Source of the DNA: Prado023 sp963714995
GTDB taxonomy: Bacteria > Actinomycetota > Actinomycetes > S36-B12 > CAIYMF01
Length of the DNA stretch: 64,000 nt
Assembly: GCA_963714995.1 (NCBI GenBank)
Contig: CAVQQP010000006.1
Location: 62,001 to 126,000 of the forward strand
Direction of reading: 5' to 3'
Shown piece by piece: positions 17,293 to 25,898 of this stretch. Both the position numbers and the translations under genes were made by a program. The notes under the pieces are model-generated. The model saw only the letters and a list, made by a program, of their open reading frames with translations. It was not told the origin of the DNA and searched no databases. Within the stretch, counting starts at the first letter, position 1. The number at the start of each line of letters is the position of its first letter.

Positions 17293-18983
17293 CCCACATC
17301 GACCCCGTCCTGCTGACCAGGGCCACGCGGTGGGCCGACGCCGACCCGGACGCGGAGACCGCCGCGGAGCTCAACGACCGCATCACGGCCGCCGAGGCAG
17401 GTGACCCGGCTGCCGCCGAGGAGCTGGCTGACGCCTTCGCCGGGACGCTGCAGTTCGGCACCGCCGGCCTGCGCGGCAAGCTCGGCCCGGGACCCAACCG
17501 GATGAACCGGGTCGTGGTCTCGCGGGCTGCGGCCGGCCTCGCCCAGTACCTGCTGGACCAGGGCCAGGGCGGGACCCCGGTGGTGATCGGCTTCGACGCC
17601 CGGCACAACTCCGACGTCTTCGCCCGGGACACTGCCGAGATCTTCGCGGGCGCCGGGTTCCGGGCCATGATCTGCCCGCGCCCCCTGCCCACGCCCGTGC
17701 TGGCCGGTGCGATCCTGACCTACGGGGCATCGGCGGGGGTCGTCGTGACGGCCTCGCACAACCCGCCCCAGGACAACGGGTACAAGGTCTACCTCGGCGA
17801 CGGCTCGCAGATCGTGCCCCCGGCCGACGCCGGGATCGCCGCCTGCATCGAGGCCGTCGGCGCCGTGGCCGACATCCCGCGCAGCGACGAGTACGCCACC
17901 CTCGATGAGGGGGTCGTCGACAGCTACCTGGCCCGCGTGTGCGGCCTTGCCCTGCCGGGCGGTGCGCGGGACATCTCGGTGGCCTACACCGCCATGCACG
18001 GCGTCGGCAGCCCCCTGATGAGGGCCGCGCTGACCGGGGCCGGGTTCCCCGCCCCCCTGGCGGTCGTCGCCCAGGACGAGCCGGACCCGGACTTCCCGAC
18101 CGTCTCGTTCCCGAACCCGGAGGAGCCGGGGGCGATGGACCTGGCGATGGACCTCGCCGGTGGTGCGCACGTCGACCTGGTGCTCGCCAACGACCCGGAC
18201 GCCGACCGCTGTGCCGTCGGGATCCCGCTGGCCGACGGCGGGTTCCGGATGCTGACCGGCGACGAGGTCGGCGCCCTGCTCGGCTGGTGGATCCTGCAGC
18301 GCGGGGTGCGCGCGGGCGCTCCGGTGACCGGCACGTACGCGAACTCCATCGTCAGCTCGCAGCTGCTCGGGGCGATCGCCCGCGACGCCGGACTGGGCTT
18401 CCGCGAGACGCTGACCGGGTTCAAGTGGATCTCCCGGGCTGCCGACGACCTCGCATTCGGCTACGAGGAGGCCCTGGGCTACTGCGTCGACCCGACGGGC
18501 GTGCGCGACAAGGACGGCATCTCGGCCGGGCTGCTCGTCACCGAGATGGCGGCGGCGCTCAAGGCCGAGGGCCGTGGCGTGCAGGACGTCCTCGACGACC
18601 TGGCCACCGCGCACGGGGTCCACGCGACCAGCCAGGTCTCGCTGCGGTTCACCGACCTCTCGGCGATCCCGGCGCTCATGGCGTCGCTGCGGGCGCAGCC
18701 GCCGACGGGGTTCGGGGGGTTGGACGTCACCGAGGCGATCGACCTGGAGACCGGGTCGCCCGACCTGCCGCCCACCGATGGCCTGAAGTACATGCTGGGA
18801 GGCGCGCAGGGCATCGATGGTGCGCGGGTGATCATCCGGCCCAGCGGGACCGAGCCGAAGATCAAGGCCTACCTCGAGGTCCGCGCTCCCGTGGGGGCGC
18901 AGGGGGTGGCAGCCGCCCGGTCGGTGGCCGGTGAGCGGCTGGCCGCTGTCGCGGCGGACGTGCGGGCGCGGCTGACCTCGTAG
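17289..18983 (+). CDS. pmmB: Phosphohexomutase-family enzyme, probably phosphopentomutase/phosphomannomutase (PmmB-like)
   Basis: 564 residues of the alpha-D-phosphohexomutase superfamily, long PGM2-like branch. The N-terminal GTAGLRGKLGPGPNRMN is the phosphate loop. The catalytic phosphoserine is in VVVTASHNPPQDNGYKVY, the metal-binding loop is NDPDADRCAV, the sugar-binding loop GYEEALGY and the C-terminal phosphate site RPSGTEPKIK. Coupled to PNP by a GTGA overlap, so conversion of (deoxy)ribose 1-phosphate to 5-phosphate is the attractive role, as for PGM2 relatives; mannose/glucose phosphate activity cannot be excluded. PNP-pmmB order is conserved in mycobacteria. Confidence 0.88.
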   Translation: MTHIDPVLLTRATRWADADPDAETAAELNDRITAAEAGDPAAAEELADAFAGTLQFGTAGLRGKLGPGPNRMNRVVVSRAAAGLAQYLLDQGQGGTPVVIGFDARHNSDVFARDTAEIFAGAGFRAMICPRPLPTPVLAGAILTYGASAGVVVTASHNPPQDNGYKVYLGDGSQIVPPADAGIAACIEAVGAVADIPRSDEYATLDEGVVDSYLARVCGLALPGGARDISVAYTAMHGVGSPLMRAALTGAGFPAPLAVVAQDEPDPDFPTVSFPNPEEPGAMDLAMDLAGGAHVDLVLANDPDADRCAVGIPLADGGFRMLTGDEVGALLGWWILQRGVRAGAPVTGTYANSIVSSQLLGAIARDAGLGFRETLTGFKWISRAADDLAFGYEEALGYCVDPTGVRDKDGISAGLLVTEMAAALKAEGRGVQDVLDDLATAHGVHATSQVSLRFTDLSAIPALMASLRAQPPTGFGGLDVTEAIDLETGSPDLPPTDGLKYMLGGAQGIDGARVIIRPSGTEPKIKAYLEVRAPVGAQGVAAARSVAGERLAAVAADVRARLTS

Positions 18984-19074
18984 CCCGGCGCAGGGGATCC
19001 GGCCCCGGACCCCAGCGGGGACACGCCCGAGCCGGAGCCTGCCCGACTACCTCCTGCCCACTCCTCCCGCGGGA

Positions 19075-19080
19075 TAGCCT
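19075..19080 (+). promoter_or_regulatory. Candidate -10 element of the membrane protein gene
   Basis: TAGCCT 17 nt before the ATG at 19098, leaving a short leader that carries the GGGAGG ribosome site at 19087-19092. Confidence 0.45.
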
Positions 19081-19097
19081 GCGCCCGGGAGGTGCCC

Positions 19098-19844
19098 ATG
19101 GAGGACACGAAGCAGGGGCCCAACATCGGCCGTGGGGTGCTCCAGGCGATCTTCGCGGTGTTCCTCGGGCTGATGATCACCGCGGTCGTCGGGGTCGGGG
19201 TGTACACGTTCCATCCCAACCCCGGGGAGGCGTACCAGGAGCAGATCCAGGCGCTCTACGACGAGCGGTCCGCGATCGACGGCTGCAACACGCCGACGCC
19301 GGAGCAGTGTCGGGCCTGGGACCAGCTGACGCCCGCCGAGCAGGCCCGGACGAAGGCCATCGACGCCGAGGTGACGACGCTGCAGCGCGCCGTCCGAGGA
19401 GCAGGCCAGCCAGTGGCGGATGAGCACCAGCGTGGTCCTCATCGTCATCGCGACCATCCTCATGGCGGTCGCGCTGGCCCTCGGCGACTCGGTCGCGGTG
19501 CTGAGCAACGGGATCCTGCTCGGTGGGCTGTTCACCATGCTCTACGGGGTCGGCTGGGGGCTGGCGTCGGGCAACTCGGTCACCCGGTTCGTCGTGCTGG
19601 TCGTGGCGCTCGTGGTGTCCCTGGCCCTGGGGTACCTGAAGTTCGTGCGCGGGCGAGGGCCGGCGGGTGCCGCGGAGGTCTCGGGGGCGTCCTCGGGGGG
19701 GTGTCGGTCCCGGTGGCGGGCGGCGCGTCGGCGGAGGTGGCCGAGCTCAGCTCCCGGGTTGAGGCGCTGGAGCGCCGCCTGGCCGCGGCCGCACAGGGCC
19801 TCAGCGGGGAGGACGGTCCCGCTACTGGCAGGGGCGCCTCATGA
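19098..19844 (+). CDS. Uncharacterised membrane protein with periplasmic loop and C-terminal coiled coil (two frame changes)
   Basis: I do not recognise the family. With frames joined it is about 250 residues: a helix near residues 13-38, an extracytoplasmic loop with two Cys (GCNTPTPEQCR) and many charged residues, three hydrophobic helices (VVLIVIATILMAVALALG, LLGGLFTMLYGVGWGL, FVVLVVALVVSLALGYL), and a cytoplasmic tail with VAELSSRVEALERRL, likely a short coiled coil. The frame changes near 19395 and again in a seven-G run near 19692; the two shifts compensate. ATG at 19098 chosen over the GTG at 19092 for its ribosome-site spacing. Convergent with, and overlapping by 23 bp, the next gene. 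Confidence 0.65.
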   Translation: MEDTKQGPNIGRGVLQAIFAVFLGLMITAVVGVGVYTFHPNPGEAYQEQIQALYDERSAIDGCNTPTPEQCRAWDQLTPAEQARTKAIDAEVTTLQRAVRGAGQPVADEHQRGPHRHRDHPHGGRAGPRRLGRGAEQRDPARWAVHHALRGRLGAGVGQLGHPVRRAGRGARGVPGPGVPEVRARARAGGCRGGLGGVLGGVSVPVAGGASAEVAELSSRVEALERRLAAAAQGLSGEDGPATGRGAS

Positions 19845-20262
19845 GGTCCACGACGTAGTCGTCGGGTGCCCCGGCGGCCCGCGCCGCGTCGGCCATGATC
19901 CCGAGGTAGCGCGCCGAGGGCAGGCCCCCCTCGTAGGAGTCGACCACGTAGAGCCAGGCCATCTCGTCGCCGTCGAGGGTCTGGACGCGCACGTGCAGCT
20001 TGCGGTGGATCCCCAGGTCGGAGCCCTCCCAGCGGTCGAGCAGCGGCTCGTCCTCCGGGGCGATGTCGTAGAGCATCACGAAGACGCTGTGCCCCGGGTC
20101 CTCGACGACCGTGGCCAGTGCGCCGTCCCACCCCAGGTCCGCGCCGCCGAAGGTCAGCCGCCAGTCGATCAGCCAGCCTGGGCCGTGAACGGGGGAGTGC
20201 GGCGCCCGTTCGAGCATCTGCCGGGGATCGAGGTTCGACCCGTACGCCGCGTAGAGGACCAC
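19822..20262 (-). CDS. Gamma-glutamylcyclotransferase-like (AIG2/GGCT fold) protein
   Basis: 146 residues with the family hallmark YAAYGSNLDP at the N-terminus, the glycine-rich substrate loop of GGCT-fold proteins. The acidic catalytic Glu typical of the fold is probably in RWEGSD. Known family members release 5-oxoproline from gamma-glutamyl dipeptides, but many bacterial members are untested. GTG start. Same strand as the acetyltransferase upstream with a 57-bp gap, so probably co-transcribed with it. Confidence 0.8.
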   Translation of the reverse strand: MVLYAAYGSNLDPRQMLERAPHSPVHGPGWLIDWRLTFGGADLGWDGALATVVEDPGHSVFVMLYDIAPEDEPLLDRWEGSDLGIHRKLHVRVQTLDGDEMAWLYVVDSYEGGLPSARYLGIMADAARAAGAPDDYVVDLMRRPCQ

Positions 20263-20319
20263 GTCGCACAGAGTAGTGGTGCGCCGGCTCCGCGGGAAGG
20301 TCGGCCGTGGCGTCCCGGG

Positions 20320-20878
20320 TCAGTCGGGGGGGAAGGCCGGCTCGCCGGGCAGGCACGAGTAGAGGGCGAGGTCGTGGCGGCCGTCGGCCCGGACCTGAGC
20401 CCCCCGCGCCACGCCCTCCCGGACGTACCCGGCGCGCTCCAACGAGCGCTGCTCGGCGACGTTCGCCACGTCCGTGGAGGCCTGGACCCGGTGGATGCCC
20501 GCCCGATGCAGGGCACTGGCCAGCAGCGACTGCGCGACGGCACCGACCCCACGGCCCCGGGCAGCGGCGTGCAGCGCCACCCCGATGCTGATGGCACGGG
20601 AGCCCAGGTTCGGCCCGTGCAGCTCGCTGTGCCAGCTCATGTCGCCCACGGCGACCCAGGGCTCGTCAGCCCCGTCACGCGGGCGCAGCTCGACCATGGC
20701 TCGACCGTGCTCGTCCTCCTCGAACGCGGATGTCGAACGCGCCCCAGTCGTCGTACTCGCTGGACGAGTCCGGCCGGTGCTCCCCGTCGGCGATCCAGCG
20801 GATGCGCACGAGGTCCCCGGAGGGGGTGCGTGCCTGCACCGGCAGCATCACGGCGGGAAGTGGGGGTTCGACGGGCAT
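20320..20878 (-). CDS. GNAT-family N-acetyltransferase (one apparent frame change)
   Basis: About 185 residues when joined. The N-terminal part (MPVEPPLPAVMLPVQARTPSG to EYDDWGAFDIRV) and the catalytic part are in different frames; they meet near 20720, where EEDEHGRAMVEL follows if one base is removed. The acetyl-CoA-binding motif A is clear (ARGRGVGAVAQSLLASALH), then a beta-strand and VANVAEQRSLERAGYVREG, the usual motif B with the conserved Asn and Tyr. Acceptor substrate unknown; the family acetylates ribosomal proteins, antibiotics or small amines. Confidence 0.78.
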
Positions 20879-20980
20879 GGATCCTCCCGGTCCGACGCGT
20901 GGGTGGCGCTGATCCTGTCATGACAGGCCCCTTGCCGCCCCCGGCGCGCGGCGCGCGGTCCATGCGCGATGATCGGCGCC

Positions 20981-22357
20981 ATGACTTCGGTGGTGATCGT
21001 CGGCGGTGGCCCGGGCGGGTATGAGGCGGCCCTGGTCGCCGCCCAGATGGGGGCACAGGTCACGCTGATCGACTCCGACGGGATCGGTGGCTCGGCGGTG
21101 CTCACCGACTGCGTCCCGAGCAAGGCACTGCTGGCCGTGGCTGAGTCGGCGACACAGGTGCGCGCGAGCGAGGCCCTGGGGATCACCGGCGCTGCCGGGG
21201 CAGTCGCCGTGGACCTGGCCGCGGTGAACACGCGCATCAGGGCGCTGGCGACGGCGCAGAGCGAGGACACCGCCCGCCGCTGCGTGCGCTCCGGGGTTCG
21301 GCTCCTGGCTGGGCGAGGACGCCTCGACGGGCCGGGTGCCGTGGTGGCGCACCTGGCCTCCGGGGGCAGTGAGCGGATCGAGGCGGAGGCGATCCTGCTC
21401 GCCACCGGTGCCCGGCCCCGGGTCATGGAGACCGCCCTCCCGGACGGCGAGCGGATCCTGACCTGGGAGCAGGTCTACGCCCTGGACCGGGCGCCGGAGA
21501 GGCTCGTCGTGGTCGGGTCCGGTGTCACCGGTGCCGAGTTCGCCTGCGCCTACCAGGCCCTCGGCTCGGACGTCGTGCTGGTCTCCAGCCGCGAGCATGT
21601 CCTGCCCGGGGAGGATCCCGATGCGGCCCAGGTGCTGGAGGACGTGTTCGAGCGCCGGGGGATGACGGTGCTGCGCCGCTCCCGGGCCGAGTCCGCGGTC
21701 CGGACCGCCGACGGGGTGCGGGTCACGCTCGCCGACGGGCGGACCGTGGAGGGCTCGCACTGCCTGATGGCGGTGGGCTCCGTGCCGAACACCGAGGACC
21801 TGGGGCTCGCTGGGGCCGGCGTGCGCACGACGGCCTCGGGGCACGTCGAGGTGGACCGGGTGTCACGCACCTCCGCCCGCGGGGTCTACGCCGCCGGCGA
21901 CTGCACCGGCGTGCTCCTGCTTGCCTCCGTGGCGGCCATGCAGGGCCGGATCGCCATGTGGCACGCGCTGGGGGCGGCCGTGGCCCCGTTGGACCTGCGC
22001 ACGGTCAGCTCCAACGTCTTCACCGACCCCGAGATCGCCACCGTCGGCTACACCCAGGCCGACGTCGATGCCGGCCGGGTGAACGCCGAGGTGGTGACCC
22101 TGCCCCTGGCGACGAACGCCCGGGCCAAGATGCAGGGCATCACCGACGGCTTCGTGAAGGTCATCTGCCGGCGGGGGACCCGGATCGTGATCGGCGGGGT
22201 GGTGGTCGCTCCGCACGCCTCCGAGCTCATCTTCGGGCTCGCCCTGGCCGTCGAGCAGCGCCTGACCGTCGACCAGGTGGCGGCCACGTTCACCGTCTAC
22301 CCCTCCATGACGGGGTCCATCGCAGAGGCCGCGCGACAGCTGCGCGCGTTCGACTGA
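20981..22357 (+). CDS. lpdA: LpdA-like FAD/NAD(P) disulfide-reductase-family quinone reductase
   Basis: 458 residues. FAD-binding GGGPGGYEAALVAAQ at the N-terminus, NAD(P)-binding VVVGSGVTGAEFACAY near residue 180, and a third motif VYAAGDCTG. The redox site that in lipoamide dehydrogenase reads CxxxxC is GGSAVLTDCVPSK here: only the second Cys remains. The C-terminal His-Glu pair is also absent (TVYPSMTGSIAEA). This is the pattern of mycobacterial LpdA (Rv3303c), which is not a lipoamide dehydrogenase but reduces quinones with NAD(P)H. Start ATG at 20981 fits a -10-like GATGAT 7 nt upstream; an ATG at 20969 is in frame. Confidence 0.87.
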   Translation: MTSVVIVGGGPGGYEAALVAAQMGAQVTLIDSDGIGGSAVLTDCVPSKALLAVAESATQVRASEALGITGAAGAVAVDLAAVNTRIRALATAQSEDTARRCVRSGVRLLAGRGRLDGPGAVVAHLASGGSERIEAEAILLATGARPRVMETALPDGERILTWEQVYALDRAPERLVVVGSGVTGAEFACAYQALGSDVVLVSSREHVLPGEDPDAAQVLEDVFERRGMTVLRRSRAESAVRTADGVRVTLADGRTVEGSHCLMAVGSVPNTEDLGLAGAGVRTTASGHVEVDRVSRTSARGVYAAGDCTGVLLLASVAAMQGRIAMWHALGAAVAPLDLRTVSSNVFTDPEIATVGYTQADVDAGRVNAEVVTLPLATNARAKMQGITDGFVKVICRRGTRIVIGGVVVAPHASELIFGLALAVEQRLTVDQVAATFTVYPSMTGSIAEAARQLRAFD

Positions 22358-22367
22358 GGCGGCGGCG

Positions 22368-23144
22368 ATGATCCACGTGGCGACCGCACCGAACCTGCGC
22401 GACGTCGGCGGGTGGCCCACGCGTGACGGCGGCCGCGTGGTCACGGGCGCGCTGTACCGCTCCACCGACCTGTCGCGGCTGTCAGGACCGGATGTCGCGG
22501 CATTCGCCGGGCTCGGGATCCGGTCGGTGTTCGACCTGCGGACCGCCGGCGAGCGCGCCGCGGCCCCGGACCGGCTCCCTGAGGGGACCGTGTACCACGC
22601 CCTGGACGTCCTGGAGGACTCGACGATGGCTGTCCCGGCCAACCTGATGGCCCTCCTGGCGGATCCGCCGACTGCGACAGCTGCGTTGACCGGGCAGCGG
22701 GTGACGGACCTGTTCGACTCCGCCTACCGCGAGATCATCGGGCTGCCCAGTGCCCGAGCCGCCTACCGCACGCTGTTCTGCGATCTGGCCGGTGGCCACC
22801 AGCTCCCCGCCCTCGTGCACTGCACCACGGGCAAGGACCGCACCGGGTGGGCAGCGGCTGCCCTCCTGATGCTGCTCGGCGTCTCCGCGGAGGACGTCAT
22901 GGCCGAGTACCTGCTCACCAACGACCTGCTGCTGCCCGCCCTGCAGCCGATGTTCGACCAGTTCCGCGACGCCGGTGGCGACCCCACCGTGCTGGTGCCC
23001 GTGTTCGGGGTCGATCCGGCGTACCTCGCAGCCGGGCTCGACGAGATGGCCAGCAGGTTCGGGTCGATCGAGGGCTACTTCTCCCACGGGCTGGGCCTGG
23101 ACGCCCCCACGCTCGACGCACTGCGTGCGACCTTCCTCGAGTAG
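22368..23144 (+). CDS. Tyrosine/lipid phosphatase of the MptpB-like family
   Basis: 258 residues. The N-terminal NLRDVGGWPTRDGGRV is the family signature, followed by GIRSVFDLRT, and the phosphatase loop CX5R is HCTTGKDRTG, with extra Lys and Asp in the P-loop as in MptpB-type proteins that act on phosphotyrosine and phosphoinositides. No signal peptide, so cytosolic unless exported otherwise. Starts 10 bp after lpdA and is probably in the same transcript. True substrate unknown. Confidence 0.85.
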   Translation: MIHVATAPNLRDVGGWPTRDGGRVVTGALYRSTDLSRLSGPDVAAFAGLGIRSVFDLRTAGERAAAPDRLPEGTVYHALDVLEDSTMAVPANLMALLADPPTATAALTGQRVTDLFDSAYREIIGLPSARAAYRTLFCDLAGGHQLPALVHCTTGKDRTGWAAAALLMLLGVSAEDVMAEYLLTNDLLLPALQPMFDQFRDAGGDPTVLVPVFGVDPAYLAAGLDEMASRFGSIEGYFSHGLGLDAPTLDALRATFLE

Positions 23145-23226
23145 GAAGGCACCCGCGGACCCGTCGGCCGCGTCCGCCACGTGGCTGCGTCCGCACGTGG
23201 GTGCGCCCAGCAGCAGCGCGACGCAC

Positions 23227-23232
23227 TAGCCT
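23227..23232 (+). promoter_or_regulatory. Candidate -10 element of the hypFCDE operon
   Basis: TAGCCT 18 nt before the hypF ATG. The short leader carries GGAGGAGG at 23238-23245, five nucleotides from the start. Confidence 0.45.
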
Positions 23233-23250
23233 CGTCCGGAGGAGGTCGGC

Positions 23251-25566
23251 ATGGGTGCACGGGTCGACCCGGACATCCGTCGGCGCATGCGCGTCACCGG
23301 GGTGGTCCAGGGCGTCGGCTTCCGGCCCTTCGTGCACGCGCTGGCTACGGAGCTCGGGCTGTCCGGCCACGTCGGAAACGACGCGGACGGGGTGTTCCTC
23401 GAGGTGCAGGGCCGGGCTGGGGCGGTGGACGAGCTGGTGCGCCGGATCCGTGACCAGGCGCCGCCGTTGGCCGTCGTGGAGGAGATCCGCGTCGAGGCCC
23501 TCGACCCGACCGGTCCGGGGTCGGACCCGGCCGGCGGACCCGCGCCGACCTTCCGGATCGTCGCCAGCGGCACCGGCCCGGGCGTCACCTCCATCCCGCC
23601 GGACACCGCCGTCTGCGACGCATGCCTGGCCGAGATGCGCGATCCCGACGACCGTCGCCACGGCTACCCCTTCATCGCCTGCACCCACTGCGGGCCGCGC
23701 TACACGATCACCACCGGGCTGCCCTACGACCGCCGGAGCACGACCATGGCCGGGTTCCCCCTGTGCGCGGCGTGCCTGGCCGAGTACACGGATCCGGCCA
23801 GCCGGCGGTTCCATGCCCAGCCCACGGCCTGCCCGGACTGCGGTCCCGCGCTGTCGATGCCCGTCGCCGACGTGGCCGCCGCCCTCCGCGCGGGGCAGGT
23901 CGTGGCGATCAAGGGCATCGGTGGGTACCACCTGGCCTGCGACGCGCGGGACTCCGCCGCGGTGCGGACGTTGCGCGCCCGCAAGCAGCGCGGTGCCAAG
24001 CCGTTCGCCCTGATGGCAGCGTCGCTCGATGCGGCGCGCCGGGTGGCTCGCGTCGATGTCGACGCGCAGGCGCTGCTCACCTCCCCGGTGCGCCCCATCG
24101 TGATCCTCCCTGCGCAGGACGCGGACCTCGTGGCTGCCGTGGCACCCGGAACCGGGACCCTCGGCGTGATGCTCCCGTACGCGCCACTGCACCACCTGCT
24201 GTTCGACGCCGGCGCCCCGGACCTGCTGGTCATGACCAGCGGGAACCTCGCCGACGAGCCGATCTGCATCGACCCGGCCGAGGCGGAGGCCCGACTGGCC
24301 GGCCTGGCTGACCTGTTCTGCCACCACGACCGGCCCATCCATGTGGCGTGCGACGACTCGGTCACCCGGGTGGTGGCCGGGGCCCCGCAGCCGGTGAGAC
24401 GCAGCCGCGGCCATGCGCCGATGCCGCTGGCCCTGCCCGTGGCCGGGCCCTCCCTGGTGGCCGTGGGGGGCGAGCTGAAGAGCACCGTGTGCGTCGCGCT
24501 CGGGGGCACGGCGTGGCTCAGCCAGCACATCGGCGACACCGCCACCCTCGAGACCCTGGCGATGCTCGAGCGCACCGTCGAGACGCTGTGCGCCCTGCAG
24601 CGGGTCACCCCCGAGGTGATGGTGTCCGACGCCCACCCGGGCTACCTGTCGCGGCGATGGGCGGCCGACCAGGCGGCAGCCCGGGGGATCGAGCACGTCG
24701 TCGTCGGCCACCACCACGCGCACCTGGCCTCCCTGCTCGCCGAGCACCGGGTCCCCGCTGGGGAGCCCGTCCTCGGCGTGGTCCTCGACGGGACCGGGTA
24801 CGGCACGGACGGGACCATCTGGGGCGGCGAGCTGCTGCTGGGCAGCTACGCCGCCGTGGAGCGGGTCGGCCACCTGCGGCCCATCTCCCTTCCCGGGGGC
24901 GACGCCGCGATCCGGCATCCGGCGCGGACCGCGGCCGCCCACCTGCACGCGGCCGGGCTGGACTGGTCGGGCACCGCGAGCGCCGCCGCCTGCACGCCGA
25001 CTGAGGGGGAGCTGCTCGCCCGCATGCTGGCCACCGGCTCGCACTGCACGCCGACGACCAGCATGGGCCGGCTGTTCGACGCGATCGCCTCCCTGCTCGA
25101 CGTGCGCCATGAGGTGGCCTACGAGGCCCAGGCCGCGATCGAGCTCGAGGCCCTGGCGGCGTCGACCGGCGATGCCGCGCCGGGGTGGTGGCCCGCGCCG
25201 GCCCCGCGGAGCCCCCTCGTGCGCACCGATCCCGACGGCGCCGTCGTGCTCGACCCCTCGGGCTGGATCGCGCAGGCCGTGGCAGATCACGCGGCCGGCG
25301 TCGACCCGGCGAGGTCGGCACGGGCCTTCCACCTGGCCCTGGCAGCGGCGCTGACGGAGGCCGTCATGGCCGTGCGCGACCGGTTCGGGACCAGCACGGT
25401 CGGGCTGACCGGGGGGGTGTTCGCCAACGACGTGCTCTCCACGGCTTGTCAGGACTCCCTGCGCCGGGCAGGCTTGAGGGTGCTCGTGCACCGCGTGGTG
25501 CCGCCCAACGACGGCGGCCTCGCGCTGGGCCAGGCCGCGGTGGCCGCAGCGTGGTCCGCTCGCTGA
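23251..25566 (+). CDS. hypF: Carbamoyltransferase HypF ([NiFe]-hydrogenase maturation)
   Basis: 771 residues, full length. Takes carbamoyl phosphate and transfers the carbamoyl group to the C-terminal Cys of HypE, the first step towards the CN ligands of the NiFe centre. Domains in order: acylphosphatase-like (about 10-95, VVQGVGFRPFVH), two zinc fingers of C-x2-C-x18-C-x2-C form (CDACLAEM...CTHCG and CAACLAEY...CPDCG), a YrdC-like domain (GQVVAIKGIGGYHLACDA) and a Kae1-like domain with the metal site VVGHHHAHLAS and DGTGYGTDG. First gene of hypF-C-D-E. Confidence 0.96.
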   Translation: MGARVDPDIRRRMRVTGVVQGVGFRPFVHALATELGLSGHVGNDADGVFLEVQGRAGAVDELVRRIRDQAPPLAVVEEIRVEALDPTGPGSDPAGGPAPTFRIVASGTGPGVTSIPPDTAVCDACLAEMRDPDDRRHGYPFIACTHCGPRYTITTGLPYDRRSTTMAGFPLCAACLAEYTDPASRRFHAQPTACPDCGPALSMPVADVAAALRAGQVVAIKGIGGYHLACDARDSAAVRTLRARKQRGAKPFALMAASLDAARRVARVDVDAQALLTSPVRPIVILPAQDADLVAAVAPGTGTLGVMLPYAPLHHLLFDAGAPDLLVMTSGNLADEPICIDPAEAEARLAGLADLFCHHDRPIHVACDDSVTRVVAGAPQPVRRSRGHAPMPLALPVAGPSLVAVGGELKSTVCVALGGTAWLSQHIGDTATLETLAMLERTVETLCALQRVTPEVMVSDAHPGYLSRRWAADQAAARGIEHVVVGHHHAHLASLLAEHRVPAGEPVLGVVLDGTGYGTDGTIWGGELLLGSYAAVERVGHLRPISLPGGDAAIRHPARTAAAHLHAAGLDWSGTASAAACTPTEGELLARMLATGSHCTPTTSMGRLFDAIASLLDVRHEVAYEAQAAIELEALAASTGDAAPGWWPAPAPRSPLVRTDPDGAVVLDPSGWIAQAVADHAAGVDPARSARAFHLALAAALTEAVMAVRDRFGTSTVGLTGGVFANDVLSTACQDSLRRAGLRVLVHRVVPPNDGGLALGQAAVAAAWSAR

Positions 25567-25586
25567 CGCTCCTGAGGAGGTCGACC

Positions 25587-25898
25587 GTGTGTCTGGGGGT
25601 CCCCGGCAGGGTCGACACGGTGTGGGATGTCGACGGCATGCGGATGGCGACGGTGGACTTCGGCGGCATCCGCAAGGAGGTCTGCCTCGCGTACGTCCCT
25701 GAGGTGGAGGTGGGCGACTACACGATCGTCCACGTCGGCTTCGCCCTGACGAGGCTCGACGAGGCCTCGGCCCTGGAGACCCTGGAGCTCATGCGCAGCG
25801 TCGGGCTGCTGGAGCAGGAGCTGGTTCCCGACGTGCAGGGCAGCACCGTCGCGGAGCCCGAGCCCGTCGCGCAGCCCGAGCCCGGGACGACGCCGTGA
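25587..25898 (+). CDS. hypC: Hydrogenase assembly chaperone HypC
   Basis: 103 residues from a GTG. The mature N-terminus begins CLGVPGRV, and this Cys2 is the residue by which HypC binds the Fe(CN)2CO precursor together with HypD. The central part (MATVDFGGIRKEVCLAYVPEVEVGDYTIVHVGFALTRL in family layout) is typical; an extra C-terminal tail rich in Glu and Pro (about 20 residues) is not needed for the family fold. GAGGAGG lies 7 nt before the start. Earlier in-frame codons run through hypF and are rejected. The stop overlaps the hypD start. Confidence 0.93.
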   Translation: MCLGVPGRVDTVWDVDGMRMATVDFGGIRKEVCLAYVPEVEVGDYTIVHVGFALTRLDEASALETLELMRSVGLLEQELVPDVQGSTVAEPEPVAQPEPGTTP

